A stretch of 64,000 bases of DNA, from the NCBI RefSeq assembly GCF_009823805.1, contig NZ_WUEK01000008.1:186001-250000 (forward strand), given 5' to 3'. This DNA is from Nocardioides flavescens. Its GTDB lineage: Bacteria > Actinomycetota > Actinomycetes > Propionibacteriales > Nocardioidaceae. The first letter of the stretch is position 1, and each line of letters starts with the position of its first letter. The position numbers and the translations under genes were made by a program. Below the pieces are notes generated by a model. It worked only from the letters and a program-made list of their open reading frames with translations, searched no databases and was not told the origin of the DNA. This document shows, piece after piece, positions 24,393-33,596 of the stretch.

Positions 24393-25058
24393 GTGGGCAT
24401 CCAGATCACGCCGAGCATCCTCAACGCCGACTTCGCACGCCTGGGCGAGGAGGTCGCACGCATCTCCGGTGCCGACTGGGTGCACGTCGACGTGATGGAC
24501 AACCACTTCGTCCCCAACCTCACGTTCGGGCCGACGATGGTCGAGGCGCTCGCCGCCAGCACCGACCTGCCGCTCGACGCGCACCTGATGATCGAGGACC
24601 CCGACCGCCTCGCTGTGGAGTACGCCGAGGCCGGGGCGCGCTCGGTGACCTTCCACGTCGAGGCTGCCCGGGCCCCCGTGCGGCTGGCCCGCGAGCTGCG
24701 CAGCCACGGCGCGCGGGCCTCGATGGCGCTGCGCCCGGCTACCCCCGTGGAGCCCTACGAGCAGCTGCTGCCCGAGCTCGACATGCTGCTGCTCATGACG
24801 GTCGAGCCGGGCTTCGGCGGTCAGAAGTTCCTCGACCTGGTCGTGCCCAAGATCCGCGCCGCCCGCGCGCTCATGGACAAGCACGGCGTCGAGACCTGGC
24901 TGCAGGTCGACGGCGGGGTCTCGCTCGAGACCATCGAGCGGTGCGCCGAGGCGGGTGCCGACGTGTTCGTCGCCGGCAGCGCGGTCTACTCCGCCGGCGA
25001 CCCCGACCGGATGGTCGCCGAGCTGCGCGCCGCCGCCGAGGCGGCTGCCGGCCGGTGA
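24393..25058 (+). CDS. rpe: ribulose-phosphate 3-epimerase
   Basis: Interconverts ribulose 5-phosphate and xylulose 5-phosphate in the pentose phosphate pathway. The TIM-barrel enzyme of 221 residues has [14 protein letters not shown] with the first catalytic region, [17 protein letters not shown] (metal-binding His and Asp), [19 protein letters not shown] and [12 protein letters not shown] 24393 is fixed by the leaderless -10. Ribulose 5-phosphate is also the substrate of the DHBP synthase in the rib operon downstream, but separate promoters argue against direct co-regulation. Confidence 0.97.
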   Translation: MGIQITPSILNADFARLGEEVARISGADWVHVDVMDNHFVPNLTFGPTMVEALAASTDLPLDAHLMIEDPDRLAVEYAEAGARSVTFHVEAARAPVRLARELRSHGARASMALRPATPVEPYEQLLPELDMLLLMTVEPGFGGQKFLDLVVPKIRAARALMDKHGVETWLQVDGGVSLETIERCAEAGADVFVAGSAVYSAGDPDRMVAELRAAAEAAAGR

Positions 25059-25789
25059 CGAGCGGGCCGCCGTACGACCTGGTCGGCGACGTCCACGGCT
25101 GCGCCGGCGAGCTAGACGCGCTGCTGACGCGGCTCGGCTGGCGGTGGGAGGGCGAAGGGGCGGCGCACCCCGAGGGCCGGGTCGCGGTCTTCGTCGGCGA
25201 CCTCGTCGACCGGGGTCCCGACACCCCGGGCGTCCTGCGCCGTGTGATGGCCATGGTCGAGGCCGGCACAGCGCTGTGCGTGCAGGGCAACCACGAGGCC
25301 AAGCTGCTGCGCGCCCTCGACGGGGCGAAGGTGCAGACCCGCCACGGCCTGCAGGTCTCGCTCGACCAGCTGGCGCTGGAGTCGGAGGGGTTCCGCTCGC
25401 GGGTGCGCGCCTTCGTCGCCGGCCTCCCGTGGCGACTGCTGCTCGACGACGGCCGCCTCGTCGTCACCCACGCCGGACTCCGCGAGGACCTCCACCACAG
25501 CGACAGCCAGCGCGCCCGGGCGTTTGCGCTGTACGGCGACACGACGGGCGAGACCGACGAGCACGGCCTGCCCGTGCGGCTGCCGTGGCAGGACGACTAC
25601 CGCGGCGCCGCCACCGTCGTCCACGGTCACACGCCCGTGGCCCGCACCCGCTGGGTCAACGGCACCCTCTGCCTCGACACCGGTGCGGTCTTCGGCGGCC
25701 GGCTCACCGCCCTGCGCTACCCCGAGGGCGAGGTGGTCAGCGTGCCCGCCCAGCGCCAGTGGGCCGTGCCCGGCCGCCCGCTCGCCTGA
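25055..25789 (+). CDS. calcineurin-like metallophosphoesterase
   Basis: The 244-residue protein has all metal-site motifs of the PPP-like bacterial phosphatases: [10 protein letters not shown] (residues ~10-19), [29 protein letters not shown] and [10 protein letters not shown]. The closest style is PrpE-like (Ap4A hydrolase) or the phosphatase domain of RNA-repair Pnkp; substrate is not predictable from sequence. GTG 25055 overlaps the rpe stop by 4 bases, so the two are co-translated. A gap of 313 bp follows, with the rib promoter and riboswitch. Confidence 0.88.
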   Translation: MTSGPPYDLVGDVHGCAGELDALLTRLGWRWEGEGAAHPEGRVAVFVGDLVDRGPDTPGVLRRVMAMVEAGTALCVQGNHEAKLLRALDGAKVQTRHGLQVSLDQLALESEGFRSRVRAFVAGLPWRLLLDDGRLVVTHAGLREDLHHSDSQRARAFALYGDTTGETDEHGLPVRLPWQDDYRGAATVVHGHTPVARTRWVNGTLCLDTGAVFGGRLTALRYPEGEVVSVPAQRQWAVPGRPLA

Positions 25790-25841
25790 GGAGACCCGCC
25801 CACGGACCGGACCACGCGGGGGGAGCCGGGGCGCGGTGTGG

Positions 25842-25847
25842 CATAGT
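25842..25847 (+). promoter_or_regulatory. rib operon -10 element (CATAGT)
   Basis: CATAGT would start transcription near 25854, about 20 bases before the FMN aptamer. Confidence 0.45.
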
Positions 25848-25873
25848 CGAGTCGACGAGTTCACAAAGCTCGC

Positions 25874-26018
25874 GTGCTCTGGGGTCGGTGAAATTCCGAG
25901 CCGGCGGTGACTGGACGAGGCACATGCCTCGGGCAGGAGTCCGCGACCCGGTGACAGCCAGTCACCGGTTGACCAGGTGAGAATCCTGGACCGACGGTCA
26001 AAGTCCGGATGGGAAGCG
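25874..26018 (+). ncRNA. FMN riboswitch (RFN element)
   Basis: The conserved blocks appear in order: TCTGGGGTCGGTGAAATTCC at the start, GAGCCGGCGGTGA, the AGTCCGCGACCCG block, GGTTGACCAGGTGAGAATCC with its pairing partner, then CCGACGGTCAAAGTCCGGAT and GGGAAG closing the P1 region. These are the highly conserved parts of the six-helix FMN aptamer. It lies 85 bases before ribD. No strong terminator stem is apparent after it, so control could act on translation or through Rho; that is inferred. Confidence 0.95.
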
Positions 26019-26102
26019 CACGCAGGTGTCGTCCACGCACGTCGTGGACGCCCGTCGTCCCCGGAGTCCGCGGTCACCAGACCAGCCGAGACCGGAGAGA
26101 CG

Positions 26103-27170
26103 ATGAGCACCGATCGGGGCGCCAGCCCAGCCGAGCGAGCCGCGATGCTGCGCGCCCTCGAGCTGGCCGCCACTCCCGGGGTGCCGCTCGGGCCCAACCC
26201 CCGCGTCGGCTGCGTGCTGCTCGCCGACGACGGCTCGACGATCGCCGAGGGCCACCACCGCGGTGCCGGCACCGCCCACGCGGAGGCCGACGCGCTCGCC
26301 CGGGCCGGGGGGCGGGCCCGCGGTGCCACCGCGGTCGTCACCCTCGAGCCCTGCGCCCACACCGGCCGCACGGGTCCCTGCGCGGTGGCGCTGCGCGAGG
26401 CGGGCGTACGCCGCGTGGTGTTCGCCCAGGCCGACCCCAACCCGGTCGCCGCCGGGGGAGCGCAGGTGCTGCGCGAGGCCGGCATCGACGTCGAGCAGGG
26501 GCTGCTGGAGGTGCAGGCGCGCGAGCTCAACCGGGTGTGGACGTTCGCCCAGGAGCACGGGCGGCCCTTCGTGACGTGGAAGTTCGCCACCACCCTCGAC
26601 GGTCGCAGCGCGGCCGCCGACGGCACCAGCCGCTGGGTCTCGAGCCGGGCCGCGCGCCTCGACACCCACCGGCTGCGCGCCTTGGCCGACACGATGCTGG
26701 TCGGTACGGGCACCGTGCTGGTCGACGACCCCGCGCTGACCGTGCGCGACGAGCACGACCGACCGCTGCCCCACCAGCCGCTGCGCGCGGTCATGGGGGA
26801 GCGCGACCTGCCCGCCGACCGCCGGGTCCTCGACGACGCGGCCGAGACCGTGCACCTGCGCACCCGCGACCCCCGTGAGGCGCTCGCGGCGCTGCGCGAG
26901 CGCGAGCGGCAGCACGTGTTCCTCGAGGGCGGCCCGACCCTCGCCGCGGCGTTCCTCACCGCGGGGCTCGTCGATGAGGTCGTGGCCTACGTCGCTCCGA
27001 TGCTGCTCGGTGCCGGGCTGGCCGCCGTCGGGGACCTCGGAATCACCACGATCGCGGCGGCGTTCCGCCCCGGGGTCACCGACATCACCGTCCTCGACGG
27101 GATCGACGGCGAGCAGCCCAACGTCCGCCTGACGCTCGTCCCCAGCACCACCACGACAGGAGCCAGCTGA
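26103..27170 (+). CDS. ribD: bifunctional riboflavin deaminase-reductase RibD
   Basis: Carries out two steps of riboflavin synthesis: deamination of the pyrimidine intermediate and reduction of its ribose. The N-terminal deaminase has the zinc site HAEADAL and PCAHTGRTGPC (about residues 58-90); the C-terminal reductase (residues ~150-355) has KFATTLDGRSAAADG and the NADPH-binding LEGGPTLAAAFL. Length 355 is normal. ATG 26103 follows GGAGAG and gives the Met-Ser-Thr beginning common in this window. It abuts ribE with no gap and is led by the FMN riboswitch. Confidence 0.97.
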   Translation: MSTDRGASPAERAAMLRALELAATPGVPLGPNPRVGCVLLADDGSTIAEGHHRGAGTAHAEADALARAGGRARGATAVVTLEPCAHTGRTGPCAVALREAGVRRVVFAQADPNPVAAGGAQVLREAGIDVEQGLLEVQARELNRVWTFAQEHGRPFVTWKFATTLDGRSAAADGTSRWVSSRAARLDTHRLRALADTMLVGTGTVLVDDPALTVRDEHDRPLPHQPLRAVMGERDLPADRRVLDDAAETVHLRTRDPREALAALRERERQHVFLEGGPTLAAAFLTAGLVDEVVAYVAPMLLGAGLAAVGDLGITTIAAAFRPGVTDITVLDGIDGEQPNVRLTLVPSTTTTGAS

Positions 27171-27773
27171 ATGTTCACCGGGATCGTCGAAGAGCTCGGC
27201 ACCGTCGAGGCCGTCGAGGAGCAGGGCGACGCCATCCGCCTCACCGTGCGGGCCGAGACCGTGCTCGCCGATGCGGGACTGGGCGACTCCATCGCCGTCA
27301 ACGGCTGCTGCCTCACCGTCGCCGCGCGCACGGAGTCCACCTGGACCGCCGACGTCATGCAGGAGACCCTCGACAAGACGAGCCTCCACGGGGTCGCACC
27401 CGGAGACGTGGTCAACCTCGAGCGCGCCGTGACCCCCCAGACCCGCCTCGGCGGCCACATCGTCCAGGGCCACGTCGACGGCGTCGGCACCGTCGTACGA
27501 CGCGAGCCGAGCGAGCACTGGGAGGTCGTCGAGATCAGCCTGCCGGCCGGGCTGGGGCGCTACCTCGTCGACAAGGGGTCCATCACCGTCGACGGGGTCA
27601 GCCTCACCGTCGTCGAGGCGCGCGACGACTCCTTCACCGTCAGCCTGATCCCCGAGACGCTGGCCCGCACGACGCTGGGTCGCCGCCAGCCCGGCGGGCG
27701 GGTCAACCTCGAGGCCGACGTGCTGGCCAAGCACGTCGAGAAGCTGCTGGCGAGCCGCGGTGGTGACCGGTGA
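27171..27773 (+). CDS. ribE: riboflavin synthase alpha chain
   Basis: Dismutates two molecules of 6,7-dimethyl-8-ribityllumazine to riboflavin and the pyrimidine substrate. The 200-residue protein consists of two similar lumazine-binding barrels: first repeat starts MFTGIVEELG with VNGCCLTV; second starts IVQGHVDGVG with VDGVSLTV. The family-specific first residues MFTGIVE fix the start at 27171, directly after the ribD stop. The stop overlaps the ribM start. Confidence 0.98.
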   Translation: MFTGIVEELGTVEAVEEQGDAIRLTVRAETVLADAGLGDSIAVNGCCLTVAARTESTWTADVMQETLDKTSLHGVAPGDVVNLERAVTPQTRLGGHIVQGHVDGVGTVVRREPSEHWEVVEISLPAGLGRYLVDKGSITVDGVSLTVVEARDDSFTVSLIPETLARTTLGRRQPGGRVNLEADVLAKHVEKLLASRGGDR

Positions 27774-28462
27774 CCGCGCAGGTGGTGTGGGACGGAGCCG
27801 CCCACTGGCTCCTCGACGGCTCGCTGCACGTCCCGGGCGGTGAGCTGCGGGTCAGCGAGGTGGTCGGCAACGCCTTCGGCCTGGCCTCGGCGATCCTCGG
27901 GATGCGCAGGCTGATGTGGGCGTGGCCGGTCGGCATGGTCGGCAACGTCCTGCTCTTCACCCTCTTCGTCTCCACCCCCGACGAGCCGCTGTGGGGCCAG
28001 GCGGGACGCCAGGTGATGTTCCTGCTCGCCTCGGCCTACGGCCTGTGGCGCTGGCAGCGGCTCGGCAGCGCTCCCGACGGGGGAGCGGTCTCGCCGCGGT
28101 GGGCCACCTGGCGCGAGCGCGGGCTGCTGCTCGCCTCCGCTGCGGTGCTGTACGCCGTCGCGTGGGTGGTGCTGCTGCGCATCGGCTCCTACAGTCCGCC
28201 GACCGAGGCGTGGATCCTGGCCGGGTCGCTGCTGGCGACCTGGGGCATGGCCCGTGGTTGGGTGGAGTTCTGGCTGGTCTGGGTCGCGGTCGACGCGGTG
28301 GGGGTCACCACGCTCGTGCACGCCGGCTACTACCCCACGGCGTTCATGTACCTGTTCTACGGAGGCTTCTGCGTCTGGGGCTTCCTCACCTGGTGGCGCG
28401 TGTCCCGTGAGCCGGCGATCGCCGCGCGGGCCGCCCGAGAGCTGCGAGGAGTCGCCGCATGA
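27770..28462 (+). CDS. ribM: PnuC-family transporter, probably riboflavin uptake (RibM/PnuX)
   Basis: A 230-residue membrane protein with seven to eight predicted segments (for example [85 protein letters not shown]). Sequence alone places it in the PnuC family of vitamin facilitators, most of which carry nicotinamide riboside. The position inside an FMN-riboswitch operon between ribE and ribBA, overlapping both by 4 bases, points to riboflavin, as for RibM of Streptomyces and corynebacteria. Substrate is an inference from context. Confidence 0.88.
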   Translation: MTAQVVWDGAAHWLLDGSLHVPGGELRVSEVVGNAFGLASAILGMRRLMWAWPVGMVGNVLLFTLFVSTPDEPLWGQAGRQVMFLLASAYGLWRWQRLGSAPDGGAVSPRWATWRERGLLLASAAVLYAVAWVVLLRIGSYSPPTEAWILAGSLLATWGMARGWVEFWLVWVAVDAVGVTTLVHAGYYPTAFMYLFYGGFCVWGFLTWWRVSREPAIAARAARELRGVAA

Positions 28463-29805
28463 GCAAGCCCGTCCCGCCGGTCCAGCAGGACCCGTCGATC
28501 CCGCTCCACGAGGAGCAGCACGCCGGTGTGCGGATGGACCCGGTCGAGCAGGCGATCGCCGACGTCGCCGCGGGCAAGGCCGTCGTGGTCGTCGACGACG
28601 AGGGCCGCGAGAACGAGGGCGACCTGGTCTTCGCGGCGAGCAAGGCGACCCCCGAGCTGATGGCCTTCACCGTCCGCCACAGCAGCGGCGTGATCTGCGT
28701 GCCGATGCCGGGCGACATGCTCGACCGGCTCGAGATCCCGCTGATGACGCCGCACAACCGCGACAAGATGCGCACGGCGTACACCATCTCGGTCGACGCC
28801 CGCGACGGCGTCAGCACGGGCATCTCCGCCGCCGACCGCGCCCACACCGCCCGCGTGCTGGCCGACTCGGCGACCGAGCCGTGGGAGATCACCCGACCCG
28901 GCCACGTCTTCCCGCTGCGCTACCGCGAGGGCGGCGTGCTCAACCGCCGGGGCCACACCGAGGCCGCGGTCGACCTGGCCCGCCTCGCGGGGCTGACGCC
29001 GGCGGGCGTCCTGGTCGAGGTCGTCAACGACGACGGCACCATGAAGCGCGCCCCCGAGCTGCGGGCCTTCGCCGACGAGCACGGGCTGTCGATGATCTCC
29101 ATCGAGGACCTCGTGCGCTACCGGCGCCGCCACGAGGTGCTCGTCGACCGGGTCGCCGAGACCCGGCTGCCGACCAGTCACGGCGACTTCACGGCGTTCG
29201 GCTACTCCATCACCACCGACGGCTCCGAGCACGTCGCGCTGGTCTACGGCGACCCGGCGGCGCTGCGCGACGGGGAGCCGGTGCTGACGCGGGTCCACTC
29301 CGAGTGCCTCACCGGCGACGTCTTCGGCAGCGACCGCTGCGACTGCGGCCCTCAGCTGCACGAGGCGATGGATCGCATCGTCGAGGCCGGGCGCGGCGTG
29401 GTGGTCTACCTCCGCGGCCACGAGGGCCGCGGCATCGGGCTCGTCGCCAAGCTGCAGGCCTACCAGCTCCAGGACGGCGGCCGCGACACCGTCGACGCCA
29501 ACCTCGACCTCGGCCTGCCGGCCGACGCCCGCCACTACGGCACCGCCACGCAGGTCCTCAAGGACCTCGGTGTCACGTCGGTGCGGCTGCTCACCAACAA
29601 CCCCGACAAGGTCGCCAACCTCGAGGAGTACGGCATCACCGTGGCCGAACGCGTCCCGCTCACCCCGCACCCCAACGACCACAACATCGCCTACCTGCTG
29701 ACCAAGCGCGACCGGATGGGCCACGTGCTCCCGGGTCTCGAGGGGCTGCCGGGCGACCAGACCGGCGCGGGCGTCGGCGCGAGCACCGAGGAGGTGGCCC
29801 GGTGA
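28459..29805 (+). CDS. ribBA: bifunctional 3,4-dihydroxy-2-butanone 4-phosphate synthase / GTP cyclohydrolase II
   Basis: Makes both precursors of the riboflavin ring. The N-terminal RibB domain (residues ~25-225) has [24 protein letters not shown] and [16 protein letters not shown]; the C-terminal RibA domain has the zinc site [18 protein letters not shown] and the catalytic [10 protein letters not shown]. Length 448 includes a 25-residue polar N-terminal extension ([15 protein letters not shown]) and a short low-complexity tail. Both halves keep their active-site residues. ATG 28459 overlaps the ribM stop. Confidence 0.98.
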   Translation: MSKPVPPVQQDPSIPLHEEQHAGVRMDPVEQAIADVAAGKAVVVVDDEGRENEGDLVFAASKATPELMAFTVRHSSGVICVPMPGDMLDRLEIPLMTPHNRDKMRTAYTISVDARDGVSTGISAADRAHTARVLADSATEPWEITRPGHVFPLRYREGGVLNRRGHTEAAVDLARLAGLTPAGVLVEVVNDDGTMKRAPELRAFADEHGLSMISIEDLVRYRRRHEVLVDRVAETRLPTSHGDFTAFGYSITTDGSEHVALVYGDPAALRDGEPVLTRVHSECLTGDVFGSDRCDCGPQLHEAMDRIVEAGRGVVVYLRGHEGRGIGLVAKLQAYQLQDGGRDTVDANLDLGLPADARHYGTATQVLKDLGVTSVRLLTNNPDKVANLEEYGITVAERVPLTPHPNDHNIAYLLTKRDRMGHVLPGLEGLPGDQTGAGVGASTEEVAR

Positions 29806-30290
29806 GCGGCGCGGGAGCGGCGGTCGTCGAGCCCTTCGACGCCAGCGGCCTGCGCGTCGCCGTCGTGGCGGCGTCCTGGCACACGGTCGTCATGGACGGT
29901 CTCATCGCCGGCGCGCAGCGCGCCCTGGCCGACCACAGCGTCGAGGCCGAGGTCATCCGGGCGCCGGGCACCTTCGAGCTGCCCGTGGTCGCCGCGGCGC
30001 TGGCCCGCCAGGGCTACGACGCGGTCGTCGCGCTCGGCGTCGTCATCCGCGGCGGCACCCCGCACTTCGAGTACGTCTGCTCCGCGGCCACCGACGGGCT
30101 GACCCGGGTCGCGGTCGACCACGCCGTCGCCGTGGGCTTCGGCGTCCTGACCTGCGACACCGAGGAGCAGGCCCTCGACCGGGCCGGGCTCGAGGGCTCG
30201 AGCGAGGACAAGGGCTACGAGGCCACGGCCGCGGCGCTCGCCACCGCGCGCGTCGTCGCGGGCCTCGGCTCCACCTGGCCCGAGCGGTGA
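29802..30290 (+). CDS. ribH: 6,7-dimethyl-8-ribityllumazine synthase
   Basis: Condenses the RibB and RibD products to lumazine, usually as a large oligomeric shell. The 162-residue protein has [18 protein letters not shown], the phosphate-binding [31 protein letters not shown] with the catalytic His, and [16 protein letters not shown] [19 protein letters not shown] 29802 overlaps the ribBA stop. It ends the rib operon; all enzymes needed from GTP and ribulose 5-phosphate to riboflavin, except the phosphatase step, are in the operon. Confidence 0.97.
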   Translation: MSGAGAAVVEPFDASGLRVAVVAASWHTVVMDGLIAGAQRALADHSVEAEVIRAPGTFELPVVAAALARQGYDAVVALGVVIRGGTPHFEYVCSAATDGLTRVAVDHAVAVGFGVLTCDTEEQALDRAGLEGSSEDKGYEATAAALATARVVAGLGSTWPER

Positions 30291-30322
30291 CCCGCGCTGC
30301 CGCTCGACCGGCACCCAGCGCC

Positions 30323-30328
30323 TATCCT
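30323..30328 (+). promoter_or_regulatory. -10 element (TATCCT) before hisE
   Basis: Eight bases separate TATCCT from GTG 30337; no Shine-Dalgarno is present. Confidence 0.55.
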
Positions 30329-30336
30329 GTCCTCCC

Positions 30337-30600
30337 GTGAAGACGTTCGAGGGGCTCTGGGCCGAGCTGTCAGAGAAGGCCCGCACCCGACCCGAGGGAT
30401 CGGGCACGGTGCGTGAGCTCGACGCCGGGGTGCACACGATCGGCAAGAAGCTCGTCGAGGAGGCCGCCGAGTCCTGGATGGCCGCCGAGCACGAGGGCCG
30501 CGAACGCGCCGCCGAGGAGATCAGCCAGCTGATCTACCACGCGCAGGTGCTGATGCTCGCGACCGGCCTTGAGCTCGACGACGTCTACGCCCACCTCTGA
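30337..30600 (+). CDS. hisE: phosphoribosyl-ATP diphosphatase
   Basis: Second step of histidine synthesis, hydrolysing PR-ATP to PR-AMP. The 87-residue all-alpha MazG-like fold has [14 protein letters not shown] at the start, the metal-binding [15 protein letters not shown], and [14 protein letters not shown]. Length is typical of the stand-alone enzyme. GTG 30337 is fixed by the -10 spacing. hisG follows after 50 bases, the usual actinobacterial pair split from the main his operon. Confidence 0.95.
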   Translation: MKTFEGLWAELSEKARTRPEGSGTVRELDAGVHTIGKKLVEEAAESWMAAEHEGRERAAEEISQLIYHAQVLMLATGLELDDVYAHL

Positions 30601-30650
30601 GCCCGGCTCCGAGACCACCCGCAAGGAACCAGCAAGGAACCGAACGACCC

Positions 30651-31499
30651 GTGTCCCTCCTGCGCATCGCGGTCCCCAACAAGGGCTCGCTCTCCCAGTC
30701 CGCCTCCGACATCCTGCGCGAGTCCGGCTACCGCCAGCGCGACGACGCCAAGCAGCTCACCCTCACCGACTCGGAGAACTCCGTCGAGTTCTTCTACCTC
30801 CGCCCGCGTGACATCGCGCTCTACGTCGGCGAGGGCACCCTCGACCTCGGCATCACCGGCCGCGACCTGCTCCTCGACTCCGGCGCCGCGGCCGACGAGG
30901 TGCGCGCGCTCGGCTTCGGCCGCAGCCGGTTCCGCTTCGCCGGCCCGACGGGCCGCTTCAGCGATGTCGCCGACCTCGCCGGCACCCGCATCGCGACGTC
31001 GTACGTCGGGGTCGTGACGGCGTTCCTCGCCGAGCGGGGGATCGACGCCGAGGTCGTGCGCCTCGACGGTGCGGTCGAGTCGAGCATCCAGCTCGGGGTG
31101 GCCGACGCCGTCGCCGACGTCGTGGAGACGGGCAGCACGCTGCGTGCGGCGGGCCTCGAGGTCTTCGGCGAGACGATCCTGGAGTCCGAGGCGGTGCTCA
31201 TCACCCGCGCCGGCCACCTGCCCGACGGCTTCGAGGTGTTCCGCCGCCGTGTCGAGGGCGTCCTGGTGGCGCGCAGCTACGTGATGATGGACTACGACAT
31301 CGCCGAGGCCCACGTGAGTGAGGCGGTCGCGCTGACGCCCGGCATCGAGGGCCCGACCATCGCCCCGCTCCACCGCGAGGGCTGGGTCGCGGTGCGCGCC
31401 ATGGTGCCGCGCGACGGCTCGCAACGGCTGATGGACGAGCTCTACGAGATCGGCGCCCGCGGCATCCTGCTCACCGACATCCATGCCTGCCGCCTCTGA
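30651..31499 (+). CDS. hisG: ATP phosphoribosyltransferase, long form
   Basis: First and feedback-controlled step of histidine synthesis. The 282-residue protein is the long form: catalytic lobes with IAVPNKGSLSQSA at the start and the PRPP loop VADVVETGSTLRAAGL (about residues 150-165), then a C-terminal regulatory domain (residues ~210-282, RSYVMMDYDI to LTDIHACRL) that binds histidine, so no HisZ is needed. GTG 30651 is preceded by two direct copies of GCAAGGAACC (30621-30630, 30632-30641), duplicating the Shine-Dalgarno AAGGA. The gene overlaps the start of the next one by 17 bases. Confidence 0.97.
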   Translation: MSLLRIAVPNKGSLSQSASDILRESGYRQRDDAKQLTLTDSENSVEFFYLRPRDIALYVGEGTLDLGITGRDLLLDSGAAADEVRALGFGRSRFRFAGPTGRFSDVADLAGTRIATSYVGVVTAFLAERGIDAEVVRLDGAVESSIQLGVADAVADVVETGSTLRAAGLEVFGETILESEAVLITRAGHLPDGFEVFRRRVEGVLVARSYVMMDYDIAEAHVSEAVALTPGIEGPTIAPLHREGWVAVRAMVPRDGSQRLMDELYEIGARGILLTDIHACRL

Positions 31500-31950
31500 G
31501 GGTGGCGCCGCTCCGGCGCTTCCCCGCACCTGGCGTCCGCTCGGCCCGCGCATCGTCGGCCTGGCGGTGACGCTCATGCTCATCGCGGTGGTCGCGGTCG
31601 GCTGGTTCAGCTTCGACGACGAGACGCGCAGCCGGTTCACCACGCTGCAGCGTGGCACCCTGACCTTCTTCGGCCTGCTCTACCTGGCGTTGATGTTCGG
31701 GCTCCTCCGCTCGCGCGCCGTGGCGTACGCCGACCGGCTGGTCGTCGTCAACGGCTTCCGCCGCCGCGAGTTCTCCTGGCCGCAGATCGTCGCGGCCCGG
31801 CTCCCACCCGGCGCGCCGTGGGTCACCCTCGACCTCGCCGACGGCGAGACCTGCTCGGTCATGGGCATCCAGGCCTCCGACGGCGCCCGGGCCCGGCGGG
31901 CTCTCGCCGACCTGCGTCGCCTGGTCGACGGCGCCCACCCGGCGGGCTGA
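31483..31950 (+). CDS. two-TM membrane protein with bacterial PH domain
   Basis: The 155-residue protein has two hydrophobic segments (IVGLAVTLMLIAVVAVGWF and LTFFGLLYLALMFGLL) followed by a soluble C-terminal PH-like domain (residues ~75-150) with the strand pattern AYADRLVVVNGFRRREFSWPQIV seen in short actinobacterial bPH proteins. Function is unknown. ATG 31483 lies inside the last codons of hisG, so it is coupled to hisG; this neighbour is frequent beside hisG in actinobacteria, with no known role in histidine synthesis. Confidence 0.85.
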   Translation: MPAASEGGAAPALPRTWRPLGPRIVGLAVTLMLIAVVAVGWFSFDDETRSRFTTLQRGTLTFFGLLYLALMFGLLRSRAVAYADRLVVVNGFRRREFSWPQIVAARLPPGAPWVTLDLADGETCSVMGIQASDGARARRALADLRRLVDGAHPAG

Positions 31951-31960
31951 CCAGGGCGGT

Positions 31961-32043
31961 GGATCCCAGCATCTGCTGGGATCCATGACGTTCTGGGGTG
32001 TTGCAACACCCCAGAACGTTGGGCTTCCCAGCAGATGCTGGGA
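31961..32043. repeat. three-hairpin palindromic element, copy 2
   Basis: Same order as copy 1: 31961-31984 (GGATCCCAGCA-TC-TGCTGGGATCC), a perfect 32-bp palindrome at 31988-32019 (ACGTTCTGGGGTGTTG and its complement), and 32026-32043 (TCCCAGCA-GA-TGCTGGGA). Again it separates two convergent genes. Confidence 0.92.
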
Positions 32044-32069
32044 TCTCGGCACCATCGCGGGTCCCGACC

Positions 32070-32996
32070 TCAGTCGGCGAGCTGGATCCCCCAGGACGCC
32101 GAGAACGTGTCGCCGGGTTCGCCGGCGGCGGCGAGCCGCACGAGGTCGTCACCGGAGTTGAAGGCGTCGGCCGGCGCGGTCATCGGCTCGACGGCCAGCG
32201 AACGGCGGGCCGCGGCACCCTGGTCGTCGGCGGTGTAGACCATCAGCCAGCCCCAGCGCTCGTCGACCCAGAGCCCGACGGCGCGCCCGCTCGCGGGGTC
32301 GCGCACGACGACCCGGGCGAGCCCCTCCTCGTCGCGGCTCAGGTCGGTGAAGGCGTGGTCGAGCTGCAGGTCGCGCAGCGGGCGGGCGACGCGGAAGTCG
32401 AAGTCCGTGCCCTCGACCGCCTCGCGACCGGTCGGCAGCTTGCGCTCGGGATCGGCGAGCAGCCGGGTCGCGGCAGGCACGGTGACCTCCCACCCGTCGA
32501 CCGGGCCCGGGCCGACGCTCAGGTAGGGATGCGCGCCCTGGGCGTACGGCGCCGCCGAGTCCGACAGGTTGGTGGCGCTCTGCGTGACGGTGAGCCCCTC
32601 GGCGGACAGGTCGTAGACGACGTGCACGTCGAGCGTCCACGGGTAGCCGGTCTGCGCCATCAGCCGGTAGCCCAGGGAGACCGAGTGGCTGGTGTGCTCC
32701 TCGAGGCTCCACGCGGCCCAGCGGACCAGGCCGTGGGAGGCGTTGTGGCGGGCCGGCTCGGTGAGGCCGAGCTGGAGGTCGCGGCCCTCCCAGGTGTAGG
32801 CGCCGTCGCGGATCCGGTTGGGCCAGGGCATCAGCAGCTGACCGCGGCCACCGGAGGCCATCCGACCCTCGTCGAACCCGTCGAGCAGCGGCACGCCGTC
32901 GTGCTCGAGCACCCGCAGCGCACCACCGCTCTCGGTGACGACGGCGCGGTAGCCGTTGGCCGAGATCTCGAACTGCTCGCCGCTGGGAGGGACCAC
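32070..32996 (-). CDS. aldose 1-epimerase family protein
   Basis: A galactose-mutarotase-like enzyme of 308 residues. Recognisable positions are the substrate loop MPWPNRIRDGAYTW (about residues 58-71), HNASHGLVRW, the catalytic-His region QGAHPYLSVG (about residue 150), DHAFTDL and the Glu in LAVEPMTAPADAFNSG near the C-terminus. These fit the GALM-like subfamily acting on free aldoses; the exact sugar cannot be told. GTG 32996 follows TAGGTT by six bases on the minus strand. That -10 overlaps the stop codon of the kinase gene upstream, so the gene has its own promoter. Confidence 0.92.
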   Translation of the reverse strand: MVPPSGEQFEISANGYRAVVTESGGALRVLEHDGVPLLDGFDEGRMASGGRGQLLMPWPNRIRDGAYTWEGRDLQLGLTEPARHNASHGLVRWAAWSLEEHTSHSVSLGYRLMAQTGYPWTLDVHVVYDLSAEGLTVTQSATNLSDSAAPYAQGAHPYLSVGPGPVDGWEVTVPAATRLLADPERKLPTGREAVEGTDFDFRVARPLRDLQLDHAFTDLSRDEEGLARVVVRDPASGRAVGLWVDERWGWLMVYTADDQGAAARRSLAVEPMTAPADAFNSGDDLVRLAAAGEPGDTFSASWGIQLAD

Positions 32997-33002
32997 ACGC
33001 TC

Positions 33003-33008
33003 AACCTA
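33003..33008 (-). promoter_or_regulatory. -10 element (TAGGTT) of leaderless epimerase gene
   Basis: Six bases before the GTG at 32996; overlaps the stop codon (TAG, 33006-33008) of the preceding kinase gene. Confidence 0.6.
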
Positions 33009-33596
33009 CGACGGCGTCGGCCTCACCCGTGGCGGGGTCCGCCCCGTGCCGTCGACGAGCACGTCGGCGCGGCTGCGGGTGCCCTCGGCGGCGAAGAGCG
33101 CGCGCTCGTCCTCGACGAACTGCAGCCAGTGGTCGCGCATCTGCTCGCCGTCGCGCTCCAGCCCGCGCACGAGCCGCAGGTCCTCGGTGGCCTCGACCCA
33201 GACGAGCACGGTGCAGGCCCAGGCGGCCGCGCGGGCGCCGCTCCCGACGCCCTCGACCACGAGCCACGGCGCGGCCGGCACGGACACCCGGTCGGTGTAG
33301 CGGTCGGCGTGCCAGTCGAAGCGGTCGTACGCCGCGTCGCGGCCGCTGGCGAGGTCGTCGACCAGGGCGGCGAGCTGGCGGCCGACGGCGTCGAGCCCGC
33401 GCCAGCCGGACATCAGGTCGTCGCCGTGCACCACCTGGGCGCCGGTGAGCGTCGCGACCTCGGCGGCCAGGGTCGTCTTGCCCGAGCCGGCCGGTCCGTC
33501 GATGCAGACGAGCCTGGTGCCGCCGGCCGCCGGCGCGCGTCGGCCGGCCAGGTCGACGACGACCGCGGCGACGTCAGAAGGCGAGCCCGTGGCCAC
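33006..33596 (-). CDS. uridine-kinase-like P-loop kinase
   Basis: The 196-residue protein has a P-loop DGPAGSGKTTLA (about residues 33-44), a DD pair in VVHGDDLMSGW that fits the substrate-binding acid of nucleoside kinases, YDRFDWHADRYTD, and a lid with Arg residues (LRLVRGLERD). It belongs with the short actinobacterial uridine kinase-like/AAA family; the phosphoacceptor is unknown. GTG 33596 lies inside the end of the aldolase gene (23-bp overlap), so it is translated from the same mRNA. The three genes at 33006-35243 form one minus-strand operon. Confidence 0.82.
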   Translation of the reverse strand: MATGSPSDVAAVVVDLAGRRAPAAGGTRLVCIDGPAGSGKTTLAAEVATLTGAQVVHGDDLMSGWRGLDAVGRQLAALVDDLASGRDAAYDRFDWHADRYTDRVSVPAAPWLVVEGVGSGARAAAWACTVLVWVEATEDLRLVRGLERDGEQMRDHWLQFVEDERALFAAEGTRSRADVLVDGTGRTPPRVRPTPS